DNA of 64,000 bases, from assembly GCA_006937955.1 (NCBI GenBank), contig SSNP01000050.1:2366037-2430036 (forward strand), given 5' to 3'. Positions 49,347-60,800 of this stretch are shown here, piece by piece. The position numbers were made by a program, and so were the translations under genes. The notes beneath the pieces were generated by a model. That model made no database searches, was not told the DNA's origin, and worked only from the letters and a program-made list of their open reading frames with translations. Each line of letters begins with the position of its first letter. Within the stretch, counting starts at the first letter, position 1. This DNA comes from Pachypanchax playfairii. Its lineage: Eukaryota > Chordata > Actinopteri > Cyprinodontiformes > Aplocheilidae.

Positions 49347-50368
49347 CAGTTTATCTCAGTTGCTTTGGTGCATTTCTCACAACAGAATGAAACTTTGCAC
49401 CACTGATAAGGCATTTCTCAAATCAATTAGTGCAAACTGCAGAACATGGTGGATAACCTGCAAAAGCGAGTCAATTTCTCAAAATGGATAATTTGTTCTT
49501 CGAAATCGAGTATTTATGTCCATGAAAGTGTCAGTTCCATCAAAATGACAAATTATAACACCAGCATCTTTGAATCAATGGTGTGAACATGTTTTCATTG
49601 TGACAGATGACTCTGGACTGTCATGTAAAGTCAAGACAGTATGTTGAAAACTAGAAATAAATAAAATCAAGACACTAAATATGCATTTTACTGTATAATT
49701 GCAACTGTTTACAGCATCGTGCAACTGACAAAAAAACTTTTACAACAAAAATATAAATTCCCTTTGGCTCAGTAAACCTGACTGCAGGCACCTCCACTCA
49801 TCAGTCTGTCAAGCTCCTGACGTTTGCAGATGGCACCCCCCTCATCGGTCTCATCTCTGAGGGTGATGAGTCCACCTACAGCTGGGAGATTGACTGTCTG
49901 GTGTCCTGGTGTGAGCTCAACAACATGGAGCTCAATGCAGCTGAAACAGTGGACATGGTTGTGGACTTCAGGAGGAACTCATAGTGGAGTCCTTCTGCTT
50001 CCTGGGTAAATTACATGTAGTCTTGATTTTTATTTAATTCTAGTTTTCAACATGCTGTCTTGACCTTACATGACATTAGGAAGAACTTCCAGAGTCATCT
50101 GTCACAATGAAAACATGTTCACACCATCTGACTTTTGACTCAAATATACTGGTGTTATAACTTGTAATTCTGATGTTACACTGACACTTTCATGGACATA
50201 AATACTTGATTTTGAAGAACAAATGATCCATTTTGAGAAAGTGACTCGCTTTTGCAGGTTATCCACCATGTTTTGCAGTTTGCTCTAATTTTTTTGCGAA
50301 ACGCCTTATCAGTGGTGCAAAGTTTCATTCTGTTGTGAGAAATGCACCAAAGCAACTGAGATAAACTG
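49347..50368. mobile_element. Palindromic Tc1/mariner-type element with long inverted arms
   Basis: The ends CAGTTTATCTCAGTTGC and GCAACTGAGATAAACTG are each flanked by TA (49345-49346 and 50369-50370), the Tc1/mariner target duplication. The inverted repeats extend about 330-350 bases inward (49347-49673 and 50020-50368) with moderate divergence and small indels. The central 346 bases carry a LINE fragment and no transposase, so the copy is non-autonomous. The superfamily is inferred from the TA duplication and the CAGT end. Confidence 0.75.
49787..49984 (+). pseudogene. LINE reverse-transcriptase fragment (CR1/L2/Rex1-like)
   Basis: One frame reads KLLTFADGTPLIGLISEGDE, followed by WCELNNMELNA and VVDFRR, ending at TAG 49982-49984. 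This matches the reverse-transcriptase core seen in teleost non-LTR elements, in which the catalytic motif is FADD; here the second Asp is Gly. Only about 60 residues are left, without endonuclease or 3' tail. It lies in the loop of the palindromic element and was probably captured or inserted there. Confidence 0.7.
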
Positions 50369-50465
50369 TAACAGACACCTAAACCAATACTCAGAGAATT
50401 TGATATTCCTGTTGAACAGCTGTGCAGGAATCCCCCGAATCCTCCACGAAGAAACCTGAACAGAT

Positions 50466-50582
50466 GTTATTTACTCAGATGTAACTGAATCTTATTGACA
50501 GTTTGATGATGGAGGTATAGAATCATGTATAACCACCTTCATCAAACTGTCAATAAGATTCAGTTACATCAGAGTAAATAAC
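50466..50582. repeat. Near-perfect hairpin repeat
   Basis: Two 47-base arms (50466-50512 and 50536-50582) are reverse complements with only one or two mismatches or indels, around a 23-base loop. A third, direct partial copy of the arm (core GTAACTGAATCTTATTGA) lies at 50638-50673. It looks like a small foldback MITE. Confidence 0.75.
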
Positions 50583-50994
50583 ATACGTTACAGGCAGGAA
50601 CCCCCCAAATAAAAGAACAAAGAAGACGTTATGATTGTAACTGATGTAACTGAATCTTATTGAGTGTTTGATCAAAACGATGTATTACTTTAACCTCATG
50701 ATAGTCCAAGAATTTAACCCATTGCTAGTTTGCCACAAAAAACACCTTTAAATTAAATGATTTTAAAGATTAAACATAATCTCATGCTGAAGTTCAAAGA
50801 AAGTTTCACTTTTCAAGGATGATCAGGTTGGATTCGATAGTTATTAATAAACATTTATCTCCTGTAAAAGACAAAACAAGTAATAAGCACATTATTTTAC
50901 ACTCTTTTAAATAATGCATCTTTGAGAGAAGACTGATTTTTTTTCCAGTGAAACAAATGGAATCATTTTTAGTGAGGAGAGCAAACGATTCGAG

Positions 50995-52135
50995 GTTTTA
51001 TTCATCCTGAAGGCCTCAGATATGGCTGTGCAGACAGGAAGTGATGTATTGCAAAGCAGGAAGTAGAAACGCAGATGTTTTAATGTATTTATATTAGTGC
51101 TGTCAAACAATTAAAATATTTAATCGCGATTAATCGAATTTATGTCCAAGTTAATTCGCAATTAAGCTTGATTAATCGCACATTATCTAGTTCAAGTGTC
51201 CCTTGATTTCTTTTTTGTCCCAGCTATTTTTTTCTCATTTTAATGCTCTTATGGAAGAGTGGATCGGCGTGCTTTGTGCAAATGTTTTTATTGAAAAAAA
51301 AACACTGGCATATACCTAAATTCAACAGTCATTCACAGTTGGAGAAAATGATCTCACACACAATATAACACTGTTCAACAGAAGGCTGAAGAAAAAAGTG
51401 TCACATAAGCCATCTCTTCAACAGGGATCAAAACAGAGGGAGAGAGACTTGATTCTCACGGCGAGTAAAAAAAACACTCAAAACAATTTTCGTTTTCGTT
51501 CATTGATTTTACGGAAGCTTAATAAAGCAAGAACTTCGACAGGGAAACTTGTCCTTTTATCAGTCTAGTTTCAGTCTAGCGAGAAACTGATCTGAAGGGC
51601 TGTGAAGCTTGTCGGCTCCGCCCCTCTGGCTGCGGTGCGCGCTCCCGAGACAGGGGAAACAGAATATTTCAGGGGAACACATTTTCGCACAAGACCGGTC
51701 TTACTAGAGCCGGTGTGATGTTGTAGTTTTCTAACGTAACGAGTTTTTGGCAAAATCGTGGAGAAAAACTACAAAGGGCTGGCCCAAATAGAACGAGCGT
51801 TAATCTCGCGATAAAAAAAATGCACGCCGTTAAAATGGGTTTCAGTTAATGTCATTAATAACGCGTTTAACTGACAGCACTAATTTATATAGATATAAGT
51901 CTCACCTTGGCTGCTTGTGGCAAACATGAAGGTCTCTGGGTATTTCTGACACATCCTGTGGATCACGTCTATCTGCTCCAGAGTTTGTCTGACAGCATCT
52001 TTGTACTGAGTTCCACAGGGAACATAAGCTGACCAGAACTGAGACCAGCAGAAGATAAAGAATTAATTAAATTATCTCATCAGTTCAGAGAAGAACTGCA
52101 GCAGAAACATTGTGTCACTGAATGATCAAAAAGCT
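50995..52135 (-). pseudogene. Partial duplicate of dpep1 (exon 3, part of exon 4 and intron)
   Basis: It is collinear with dpep1 47551-47914. The exon-3 copy (51906-52038) keeps the 133-nt length, both splice sites and the frame, with one base change seen, a silent Phe codon change. The exon-4 copy keeps its acceptor but only about 10 codons, then runs into unrelated sequence. The intron copy is split by a hAT-like element (51095-51882). It lies upstream of dpep1 in the same orientation, without exons 1, 2 or 5-10, so it cannot make a dipeptidase by itself. The near identity implies a recent duplication or gene conversion. Confidence 0.85.
51095..51882. mobile_element. hAT-like non-autonomous transposon with exact 8-bp target duplication
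   Basis: The element starts TAGTGCTGTCAAAC and ends GACAGCACTA, so its outer 10 bases are inverted repeats. ATTTATAT flanks it at 51087-51094 and 51883-51890. The parental dpep1 intron near 47640-47650 has this 8-mer once, with continuous flanks, and so represents the empty site. The subterminal region contains TTAATCGCGATTAATCG-type repeats. No transposase ORF is present in its 788 bases. Confidence 0.88.
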
Positions 52136-52452
52136 CTTTAAAAACTGTAAGAGAATAAAAACAAAATTACATGAAATTCTAGTCTTCATGGTTTTTTTTA
52201 TTTTAGGATGGTGGATGTAAACAATCATCTAGCTGTGACATTTGCCAGACTTTTATTTTTATCCTTGCAGACTGTTTTTTTGGTGGTTTTGCATTAACTA
52301 GTAGACGCCCATTTGAGGGGCTTCATCTCCCTCACTCGTGTGAATATGATTTGTATAAATCCTCCCGTACGCTCGTCTTTTTGGTTTTTCTCTCAGAGAC
52401 AGATGTTCAGAGCAACAAGAGACGAGCTGAAGTCCTGAGTCACAGGAGCAAC

Positions 52453-54348
52453 ATGGCCAGGTTGGATGTCACAGAGGTTTTTCATGGTATTCTGTTTCCT
52501 GGACACCTTCACACACAGGATTCTTTACGATTTGCTCTTGAATTTCAGTTTCAAGACACGGATGTTCTGATCGTGTCCTTTCCAAAGTCAGGTAAGAAGT
52601 CGTTGCTCCTCACCTGTGGTATCAGCTCATGTAAGAAAAGGGTAGGACGTGAAAAACAAACTCCTCTAATTGAAATATTAATATTATCAGATAAAGTTGC
52701 AGATAAGTGCAGTCAAAGAATTCAATCACAGATGGATTTTTCATTGTTTAACACAAATAATGAAACTTTCTTCATTGTCTTTTTTCGTTTCTGTCAACAG
52801 GCACCACGTGGATGCAAGAAATTGTTACTCTTGTTTCCAGTAGAGGTGATCCTCATCTGTCCCAGACTGTCCCAAACTGGACTCGAAGTCCCTGGTTGGA
52901 ACAATATTATTGCAGCGACGTATTAAAGACCTCGTCATTCACGCCTCGGGTCCTCACAACACACCTGCCTTATCACCTGCTGAGCCCTGCCCTCCAGGGC
53001 TCCAAGGCCAGGGTCAGATCAGTGTTTGTTTCATTCAAACAAACTCATTAATTTTGCTTTCTTGTCAGTTTAGGTGATTAAACAATGAGCTTTTTGTTCC
53101 ACAGTTTCCCCCAAAAAACAGAAAGAAGCAACTTGAAATATCAGATAGTTTTAGATAAATTGTTACTCCTTCTGGTTAAATTCCAGGAGTTCTGCTTCAA
53201 AAACATGTTTTTGTGAAAAATGCCTATGATTTAACAGATTTAACATTTTTTTCCCAGTTTATGAGTTTATTTCCTAAAAATTCCTGTAATTTTATTCCAT
53301 CTGTTCCCTGAAACAGGTGTGTTAATTGGTAGTTTTTAGCAGGTGAGGTGAGTCGTTGTGGATGAGAGAGAGAGTTGATCTTTTTACAGTAATTATAGTT
53401 GTAATATACTAATGAGGTTGTTCCTCCTGCAGGTCATCTACGTCAGCAGAAACCCAAAAGATGTCGTGGTGTCATTCTTCCACTTCCATAAAATGGCCAA
53501 CTTCCTGCCTGAAACCGGATCCTTTACAGAGTTTGTAAATAACTTCCTGGAGGGTAAATGTGAGCTGACAGAACTTTTTATATATTTTTTATATTTATGA
53601 GTCAAATATTACAAACTTTTCAAAAACAGTGTTTAGTTTTTGATGCATGTGATCTTCAGTGTATTATGGCTCCTGGTTTGACCACGTTAAAGGCTGGACC
53701 AATCACACCACAGCTTTGAATCTGCTTCACATCACCTACGAGGAGATGTCGAGGGTAAAGACAAACACTTTATATCTTGTAGTTTCTCAGCTGACGTTTT
53801 CCAGTTTATCTGATAAATTCATTAACTGAGTGTTGTTCTTCCTTCTGGGTTCTCTCAGGACCTGCTCGGCTCCCTGAGCAGGGTGAGTTGTTTCCTGCAG
53901 TGTCCTCTGCTGGACGATGAGCTCAATCACTGTGTTAAATACTGCAGCTTCAGCAGCATGAAGGACAACAACATGATCAACTACACGCTTATACCTGATG
54001 GGATAATGGACCACAGCAAAGGCTCCTTCATGCGGAAAGGTAAACACTGACTGACGCTGTGTTTTAGAAACGGACTCTTATCAGCATGATCTGACTGGAA
54101 AAATAAAAGTCTGGAGGGAAAAGCAACTACCAAAGTATTTTCTATGTTTAAACTTTCTAAGGAAAATCCCTTATCTATCTCAGACTAAAATATCACTGTT
54201 TCTATTTGCAATAGGTCAAATTGGAGACTGGAAAAACATGTTCACAAAGGAGCAGAACCTCCATTTTGACAACGTGTTTCACTCCAAGATGCAGAATTGT
54301 CCTTTGAAGTTTCAGTGGGAGAAAAAGGAGCCGGACACTCAGGAATAA
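52453..54348 (+). CDS. Cytosolic sulfotransferase (SULT family), 6 exons
   Basis: Exons: 52453-52591, 52801-53012, 53433-53553, 53660-53754, 53859-54039, 54215-54348. They total 882 nt, or 293 residues, the normal SULT size. The enzyme transfers sulfonate from PAPS to a hydroxyl or amine of a small molecule in the cytosol. The 5'-phosphosulfate loop is PKSGTTW (44-50), the catalytic His is His101 in RVLTTHLPYH, the 3'-phosphate site is YVSRNPKDVVVS (Arg123, Ser131), and the PAPS loop is RKGQIGDWKN (248-257). The dimer motif KxxxTVxxxE is degenerate here: KNMFTKEQNL keeps Lys and Thr but has Lys for Val and Leu for Glu. The start at MARLD follows ACC-like context (CAACATGG) and fits the family. 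Position next to dpep1 and ankrd11 suggests the SULT5A1 lineage; SULT3 or SULT6 are alternatives. Substrate unknown. Confidence 0.92.
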
Positions 54349-54365
54349 ACACACTGATTTATAAA

Positions 54366-54371
54366 AATAAA
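54366..54371 (+). promoter_or_regulatory. Sulfotransferase poly(A) signal
   Basis: AATAAA lies 18 bases after the stop codon and is followed by a T-rich tract. A very short 3' UTR is implied. Confidence 0.6.
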
Positions 54372-54640
54372 CAAAAAATTGACCCTTTTTTTTAGTTTTA
54401 GAGGTGAAAAGGTTTGTAAATTATCTGCTTCTTTTGTCTAACACTAGTGGGACTTTAAATAGGCTACAAGAAGTAGAGAAAGTGACAGTTCTGTCAACAC
54501 TATAACAATAAGCAGAGGAGGAAGGACAGGTTAAAGGTTTGAATTCCAGAGGGCTGAGCTGTCCTCTGGTATCCTGTCACTTCACACACTCAAAGAAAAG
54601 TGTTACTTCCCCTCAAGTCAACACACACACACACACCCAA

Positions 54641-54926
54641 GTTGGTTTTGCTATCCTTATGGGGACCGTCCATTGACTTCCATTGATTTTAGTAACTAGA
54701 TTTATACCTAACCCAAACCCTTTTCCTAACCTTAACCATTACTGATCTATAACTAACCCTAAGACTAACTAAAACTCTATTCACACCATACCTATAAACC
54801 TAACCCCTAACCCTAAAAAGGAGAGTCCCCCTTATGGGGACCAGGCTTCGGTCCCCACAAGAACCCTCGGACCCCAGAAAGATAGTAAAAGTCAGGAAAC
54901 GGGTCCCCAGGAGGTCAGAAATACAA

Positions 54927-54930
<4 letters not shown>
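54641..54930 (-). repeat. Interspersed GGTTAGG-rich repeat, copy B
   Basis: It is the reverse complement of copy A (10704-10989), also bordered by CA/TG microsatellites. Only a handful of substitutions were seen across about 285 bases. The CCTAACCC blocks resemble telomere repeats but are irregular and embedded in unique repeat sequence. Confidence 0.8.

Positions 54931-54968
<38 letters not shown>
54930..54968. repeat. CA microsatellite
   Basis: A CA dinucleotide run of about 19 units at the edge of repeat copy B. Confidence 0.95.
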
Positions 54969-54970
<2 letters not shown>

Positions 54971-57900
54971 TTGATATAATCCTGCAGAGCGTTTGTGTTT
55001 TTTGCAGCAATTTTTTCATTTTGGATTTTTATCATATATAAACTTGTAAACAAATACCAAAATGAATAACCATCCAGGCTGTAGCATCGTTTATGTCTTG
55101 TATTCAAATAAAATCTGAATTGAAAGTAAATAAATTAGGAGCTGTCTTCTATTCTTTAATTCTCAGTTGTCACTTTCTGTTTGAGGCTGTATGTTTTTAT
55201 CTTATATCAGGATCACTTTTTGGAGCTTTTAACCATGTTGTGATGATATTTTATTATTATCCCACAGAGTGTTTTTTGGCTTAATACATGCATTTCTCAG
55301 TAATCCTCCTGCATCCTGCGCTCTGAGCTGCTCCACTCTCTCCTAGAAAATGACTGACTGTAACATAGTGATGTAACAATGTTACACCTGGACCTGCCCG
55401 GCGTGTCTGTGCTGCCCCTGCAGATTAAACACCCCAATCTGCGAGAGTCTGAAGCAAGACACTCTGCACTATCGTTTTGTAGTATTTTATTTTCTTTAAA
55501 TATCTCCCTGTAAAAATGTGCATTTGACTGCGAGATTTACAGGAATTTATTCACCATTTTATTCAGGCAGCTCGAGGGGCAGCACTCAAGAGGATGGGAC
55601 CTGAAGGAGAGATAAACTGAGTGTTTTACTTCCAGGTCAGAGAATAACTGGAGAATATAAGTTATATTTTAGGACAAATGAAGACTATATAACACCAAAG
55701 GTAAGATTTGATCATATATGTGACTATCCCAGATGTTAAAAGCTGTAAAATAGCAGGATACAGAACCTTTAACTGATAAATCTTAACTCCTTCTGTAACA
55801 AATTAGTTTGATTATTGTTGAATGTTTCCTGATTTATCAAGCTGACAGCTTTCAGTGTGCGGTTGATTTAGCTTCTAATGAACACACACCCATTAATAGT
55901 TGTATCTTTTTGGTGTTTTTTTTTCACAGTGACACATTTCAGTCATGTGAAAAATGTCCTCACACTTTTCAGGCCTCTCAGATTCAGCCAAGAGGAAGGA
56001 GGCTGAAGGGCAAAACATCGTCACTTTGTCCTCATCTGAGAAGATCTGTTCCAAAAATATAGTGCTAATCTACATCATGCTGCATTCACCATGTTTATTT
56101 TGTCTTTAGCATATTTGGTGTGTTTGAGGGGTATTTTCAGGAGTATCTATTAGTGCTGGAATTTACACTCTTAATATGGATCAGACCAAAATAACTCAGT
56201 TCTTAAGTATATTACCTGGGATATCAGTGTTTTAGGCACCAGCATGCTTTATTTTTTATTTCCCAAAACAAAATAAACCAATTCTGGTGCAAAAGGACTT
56301 CATGTAATAGATGTTCTCTAGTTCAACATAAGAACAAGCAGAGCTGCATCAGTGTTGTAGTTGGAAGGGAAGGAGAGGCGGGATGCATTGCTGTTGCTGC
56401 TGAAAGCTTGCTGACCTTTTCCATGGTGATGCTATATGGCAGCATGGTAACCCATGAGAAGATGCTGAGGAAGAAGAATCTGTACTGAAAATTTCTCACT
56501 ACTGCAGCTTTTATGACATCAGACTGACAGCACCGAAATGGTGCTAGCTTGTCGTAAAACTTGTTGCAGTAAAAAGCAAATTAAATAAACACATTGTACA
56601 CATGTATTATTATTTGATTTTTAGTCCTTCTGGTATTTTATATGTTCAAATAAATATCAAATATTAGATCAAAGTTTGTTTCCAGTCAGTTTAATCAATA
56701 TACATACTGCAGGACAATCCTTCATTCCCAGGATAAATTAAAGCAGAGCACTTGATCTTTATGAAAAAAAAAATGCAGGCAGCATCAAAGTCTGAATTAT
56801 ATCGTCCCATTAAAGCCAACTTTCAGATGGAACCATAATTAACTCAATAATACACTGAGGTACAGTCAAGTTCACGGTCAACTCAAAGACTTCAAAGTAA
56901 CAATGTGGCTGCAAATCAACCCCTCATCATCAGCCCTCCACCACCATGCTGATACTTGATGTTGTGATGTGCTGCTTAAATTTTAATATATTGTGATACT
57001 TTTCATTCTGACTAAAAACATTAGCATTCATTTTAACCAAATACATGAATAATCACCAGACATTGTGTCTCAGTCTAATTCCTAAGTTGAAAAAAAAATG
57101 AATTTATAGTCACTGGCATGTTTTGGGAGTTGGATCTGCACTTTAGAGACGTGAAGCTGAAAGTCCTTGATGTTATTTTTGCATCAGCTAAGGAATTACA
57201 ACTAAATGTATGAGAAAAAAACATATTTGAAAACGCAACGAAGTTAAAACTACATGAATCAACAGACGTCAACCCTGGAAAACATTTTATATATTCAGAT
57301 TCTTTACAGACTGCAGCCAGCCACTAGGGGGTGCTGGTCTCCTTCACCTTTTGTGATCCAAAGCGTAGTTATTCATATTGATGCTCTACCTGTCCAAACA
57401 GTGTCCAGTCCTGATTATCTTGTCTCAACACTTGAAAGCTGCAGCCAAACATTAAAAAACATGTGCTTTTTTTATTAGTTTCCCACTAACTTCTGATCAG
57501 TTATTCAAGATCAGCCTTTTGTCTAATGAAGATCATTATCGAAGCAGTAAGCTTGTTGTTTTCAGACATGATTTTGTTTATGCGGGTTACATTTTCTCAA
57601 ATAACTTGGTGAACTCTGTCATGCAATGTAGATCTGAACTTGCATTTACAAAATGATGTTCATAAAAACCGAAAGGTTTATTTTTAGAACTCAACCTTGG
57701 AAAAGAAAAAAATGTGTTGAAGTTTTTGTTACAGAATGAAACTGCTGGTGTTGTAACCTCCGTCAGTGCTTTAAAGTAGTGATGGAGCCACAGAGAGTCC
57801 ATTCAGAGCTGGTAAAGAGTAATAGTCTTTGACAGGGCATTAATATTTTAGAGGCAATAGAGGAGAACCTCCTTGCACTCTGCACTAGATCTGCCAAAAA

Positions 57901-60233
57901 AAAAAACCTACTTCCACAATTTTACTTCAGCTAAAAAGGTCAACACACTAAATGATTCTGGATTTACTTCACCAAGCAGCTGAAGAGACGAGCTCCAAGT
58001 GTCTTCGTGTCCACATCTTGTCTTATGTTTGGAAGCATGTCAGTTTGTGCAAAAAGGGCCTTAACTGAAAAGCTACATAATTTGAAATGATTAAACAAAT
58101 TAGAAAACCATCAGATTAAAATTAGTTAATGAACTCTTGTCTTCTTTCCTAGTTGATTTTTTGATATATGACTCATGTTGTTTCATTTTGTTGTTTTATT
58201 TTGCTAGTTTTCAATTAAGCCACTTGAGTCTTTGGATTTTCATTTGTTAGTACTCTGATCTTATTCATTTAACTCTCCCTATGCCATGGTGTTTACCTTT
58301 TCCCTCAGCTCCTCTTGTTGTTTCAACTCTTTACACACCTGCTTCTTGTACTGTGCTGTTTGTACTCAGTAATCACTCGTCCCTGCATATACTCTGCTGT
58401 TGTTTGTGTTGTTTACCAGCTCTGTTATCCCCTGAGTTTGATATTCTTTGTGTAAATGATGTTTCTGCCTCTTCACTCCTTTATTTCCCTCATGAGAGTT
58501 CTGTTTTCACCTTTTTTTTCTTGTTCACACTTTAGATCAAAGACCAAATAACAGAGTTTATAGAATTAAAAAGCCATTCCATTAAACAAATTTTAGGTTT
58601 TCCCTTAATTTCTTAATTTGGCATTTTCAAACAGTTATGCTGCACATAATTATATTCCTAACAAAACAAAACCACCACTGGTTGGAATCTAAACTAGATC
58701 ACTTTTCACATTTTCATTCATGTTTGGAAATTCGCTAAACTTTTGCTATTTTTACAGACAAAAGATGTGGGAATACCCAAACCTGCTACTACATATTAAA
58801 ACAAATACAGTATTTAAAACTAGAAAAGCACTTAGTGAACATGGAGGTAAATATATTTTATATAAAAATCCTCTATATTTTAATATTTAAATAATTAAAG
58901 GAAATTATTGTTGCAGTGAGAGAAAGAGGAAATAGAAGAGACGATTTAGTTTATTTGTGCAGAAGTTTTACACATTTAAGCCTGCAGCAGTTTCCTTTTT
59001 GTGGAGGCTGTCATCTGAATTTTCTGAGCTCTAATTAACAGATTAAATAACTCACATGTTAGAAAGTATGATAATAAAGAACATCTGCTCCTTAATGCCT
59101 TTGGCCTTTTTGCCCTCACCTAACACTGAAAAATACCTGAAGAAATAAAAACAGTCATCTCTTTGATTTTTCTTTACCTCTTATCTTCTCCAATCGTGTT
59201 GTATCAACCGGACAGGCGGCTGTCATCATCACACATTTCTGGGAATTTGTTGTTTAGCTCAGTTCATTATTGATGGCAGAATGGACACACCTGCCAGACA
59301 AAAACATGTTTGAAGTCGTCTTTCTGAAGGCAACACTCGAGTTGTGTCATCTCCTTTTAGTTCACTGTTAGTTTTTGCTTTCAAGCTTCGGACTGCACAT
59401 GATGAAATGTTGTCTTAACCTCTCAGGCTTTCAAGTTGTTATTTCAAAGTTAAATGTGGATCAATGTGAGCACAAAATCTGCTGTATGACACCTTTTTCA
59501 CATTTTTTTTTGGTTGGACAAAGAATATAACATTTCTCCAGCGTCTTTTAAAATGTAAAAAGAAAAGGTTTTTCTAAAAGATGAATCACTTATTATCACT
59601 TAAGTCACTCAGTGTAAATGATCATTTTAAAAGTCTGACCCTTTTTTGTGACCTAAATACTTGGAGATTTGTTGTAGCGTTGTGGCAAAGTGGTTGTTTT
59701 CAGCTGAAAAATAAGCAATTTGATATCGAGCCTTTCAAACAATGATCACAGCAAAGTCTCACGTTTTCAATGGTTTTGTTTTTCAAAAGATGTTTTCCCA
59801 AGACTGATTTTATATCAAATATCTCTGATGAAAACCATAAGTGTTTAGCTTCAAGTCAATCAAACAGGCACACATGGGTCAAAAACAATCTATTCTCTGT
59901 TATTGTTGTTTGTGTTTTAAAAGAACAACATAAACACGTTACATTAAATGACCAAATTTCTGTGGAGTATCAAGTAATGACCATAAAGAAAAGAAAATGC
60001 AGCTTCAACAAATTTAATCTTATAAAAAACTGTGAATTTACCAGCGTTAGCCATGATGTGCAAACACAAAGTACTCTGAAAAGTACAATGAAAGTTCAAT
60101 GAAGAACTACTTAAATGCAAATCTAACTTAATGTTGATGGGAATTAGGAAACTTGTGCTTAAATGAAATATATTTGTTGAGTACAAGGTCAAACAAGACA
60201 GCTGATTACTGAGTGAGGACAGCTGGAGCAGAC
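54969..60233. other. Intergenic region without recognised genes
   Basis: I inspected both strands. Open frames are short, low in complexity and match no family I know. Poly-A and AT-rich tracts are common. No tRNA-like fold, bounded transposon or exon chain was identified. Confidence 0.6.
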
Positions 60234-60800
60234 TGTCCTCCAAAGCAAAACGGGCGTATGTCCAGTCATCAAATTACGACCAAGGGTGACGTATTTAAAG
60301 CGACCTCTGGCGGTGGTTATGCTGACTGCAGTTTCTCGCTGGCAAAATGAGAGAAACATGGCGGCCTTCCCCTCAATTTTTGGCAGAAATTGTTCTATTT
60401 CAAAATAGACAGTGGCTTTAGACTTGTTTTGATAACATTTCTAGTGAGAAATATAAACTTTATTTTCATAATATTTGTTTGGTTTATGGAAACGGTACAT
60501 AGTTTTGTCGTTTCAACGTACATTTTCTCAGGTTTGAGTGGTTACTAGGTTGTTGCTAGGGATGCCGGTGGAACAACGGGCCGGAAGAAAGAATGAAGCC
60601 GCAACCCAGCTCGACCTAACCCTAACCCTTTGTTAGCTCATTAAGGACAGAAAGCAAGTTTTCTGTTGTTCTGTAAAAGTATCTGTTCCCATTTTACCGA
60701 AAGGGGGCGCTGAGGGTGGTAAAACCATAGAAAACGCTCCACGGGGTCGTATTCGAGTGCATAGACAAACGTCAACTATGGGCGTATGAGTTGGAGGACA
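60234..60800. repeat. Candidate inverted-repeat-bounded element
   Basis: TGTCCTCCAA at the left and TTGGAGGACA at the right form exact 10-bp inverted ends around 567 bases that are richer in CpG than their surroundings. The motif GGGCGTATG occurs near both ends in the same orientation. No target duplication was established, and the 10-bp match could be chance. Confidence 0.35.

Larger units (their letters stand above)
48473..52452. other. Repeat-rich interval between dpep1 and the sulfotransferase
   Basis: The two genes are divergently transcribed from this 4-kb interval. Besides the palindromic element, hairpin, dpep1 fragment and hAT-like element, I see only AT-rich single-copy sequence. 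The dpep1 promoter should lie just above 48472 and the sulfotransferase promoter just below 52453; no clear core motif was seen for either. Confidence 0.6.

Noticed and set aside
57900..58560. Plus-strand Cys/Leu-rich frame of 84 residues at 58281
   Set aside because: It has a signal-like look but no conserved domain, splice partner or Kozak support; chance hydrophobic frames are common here.
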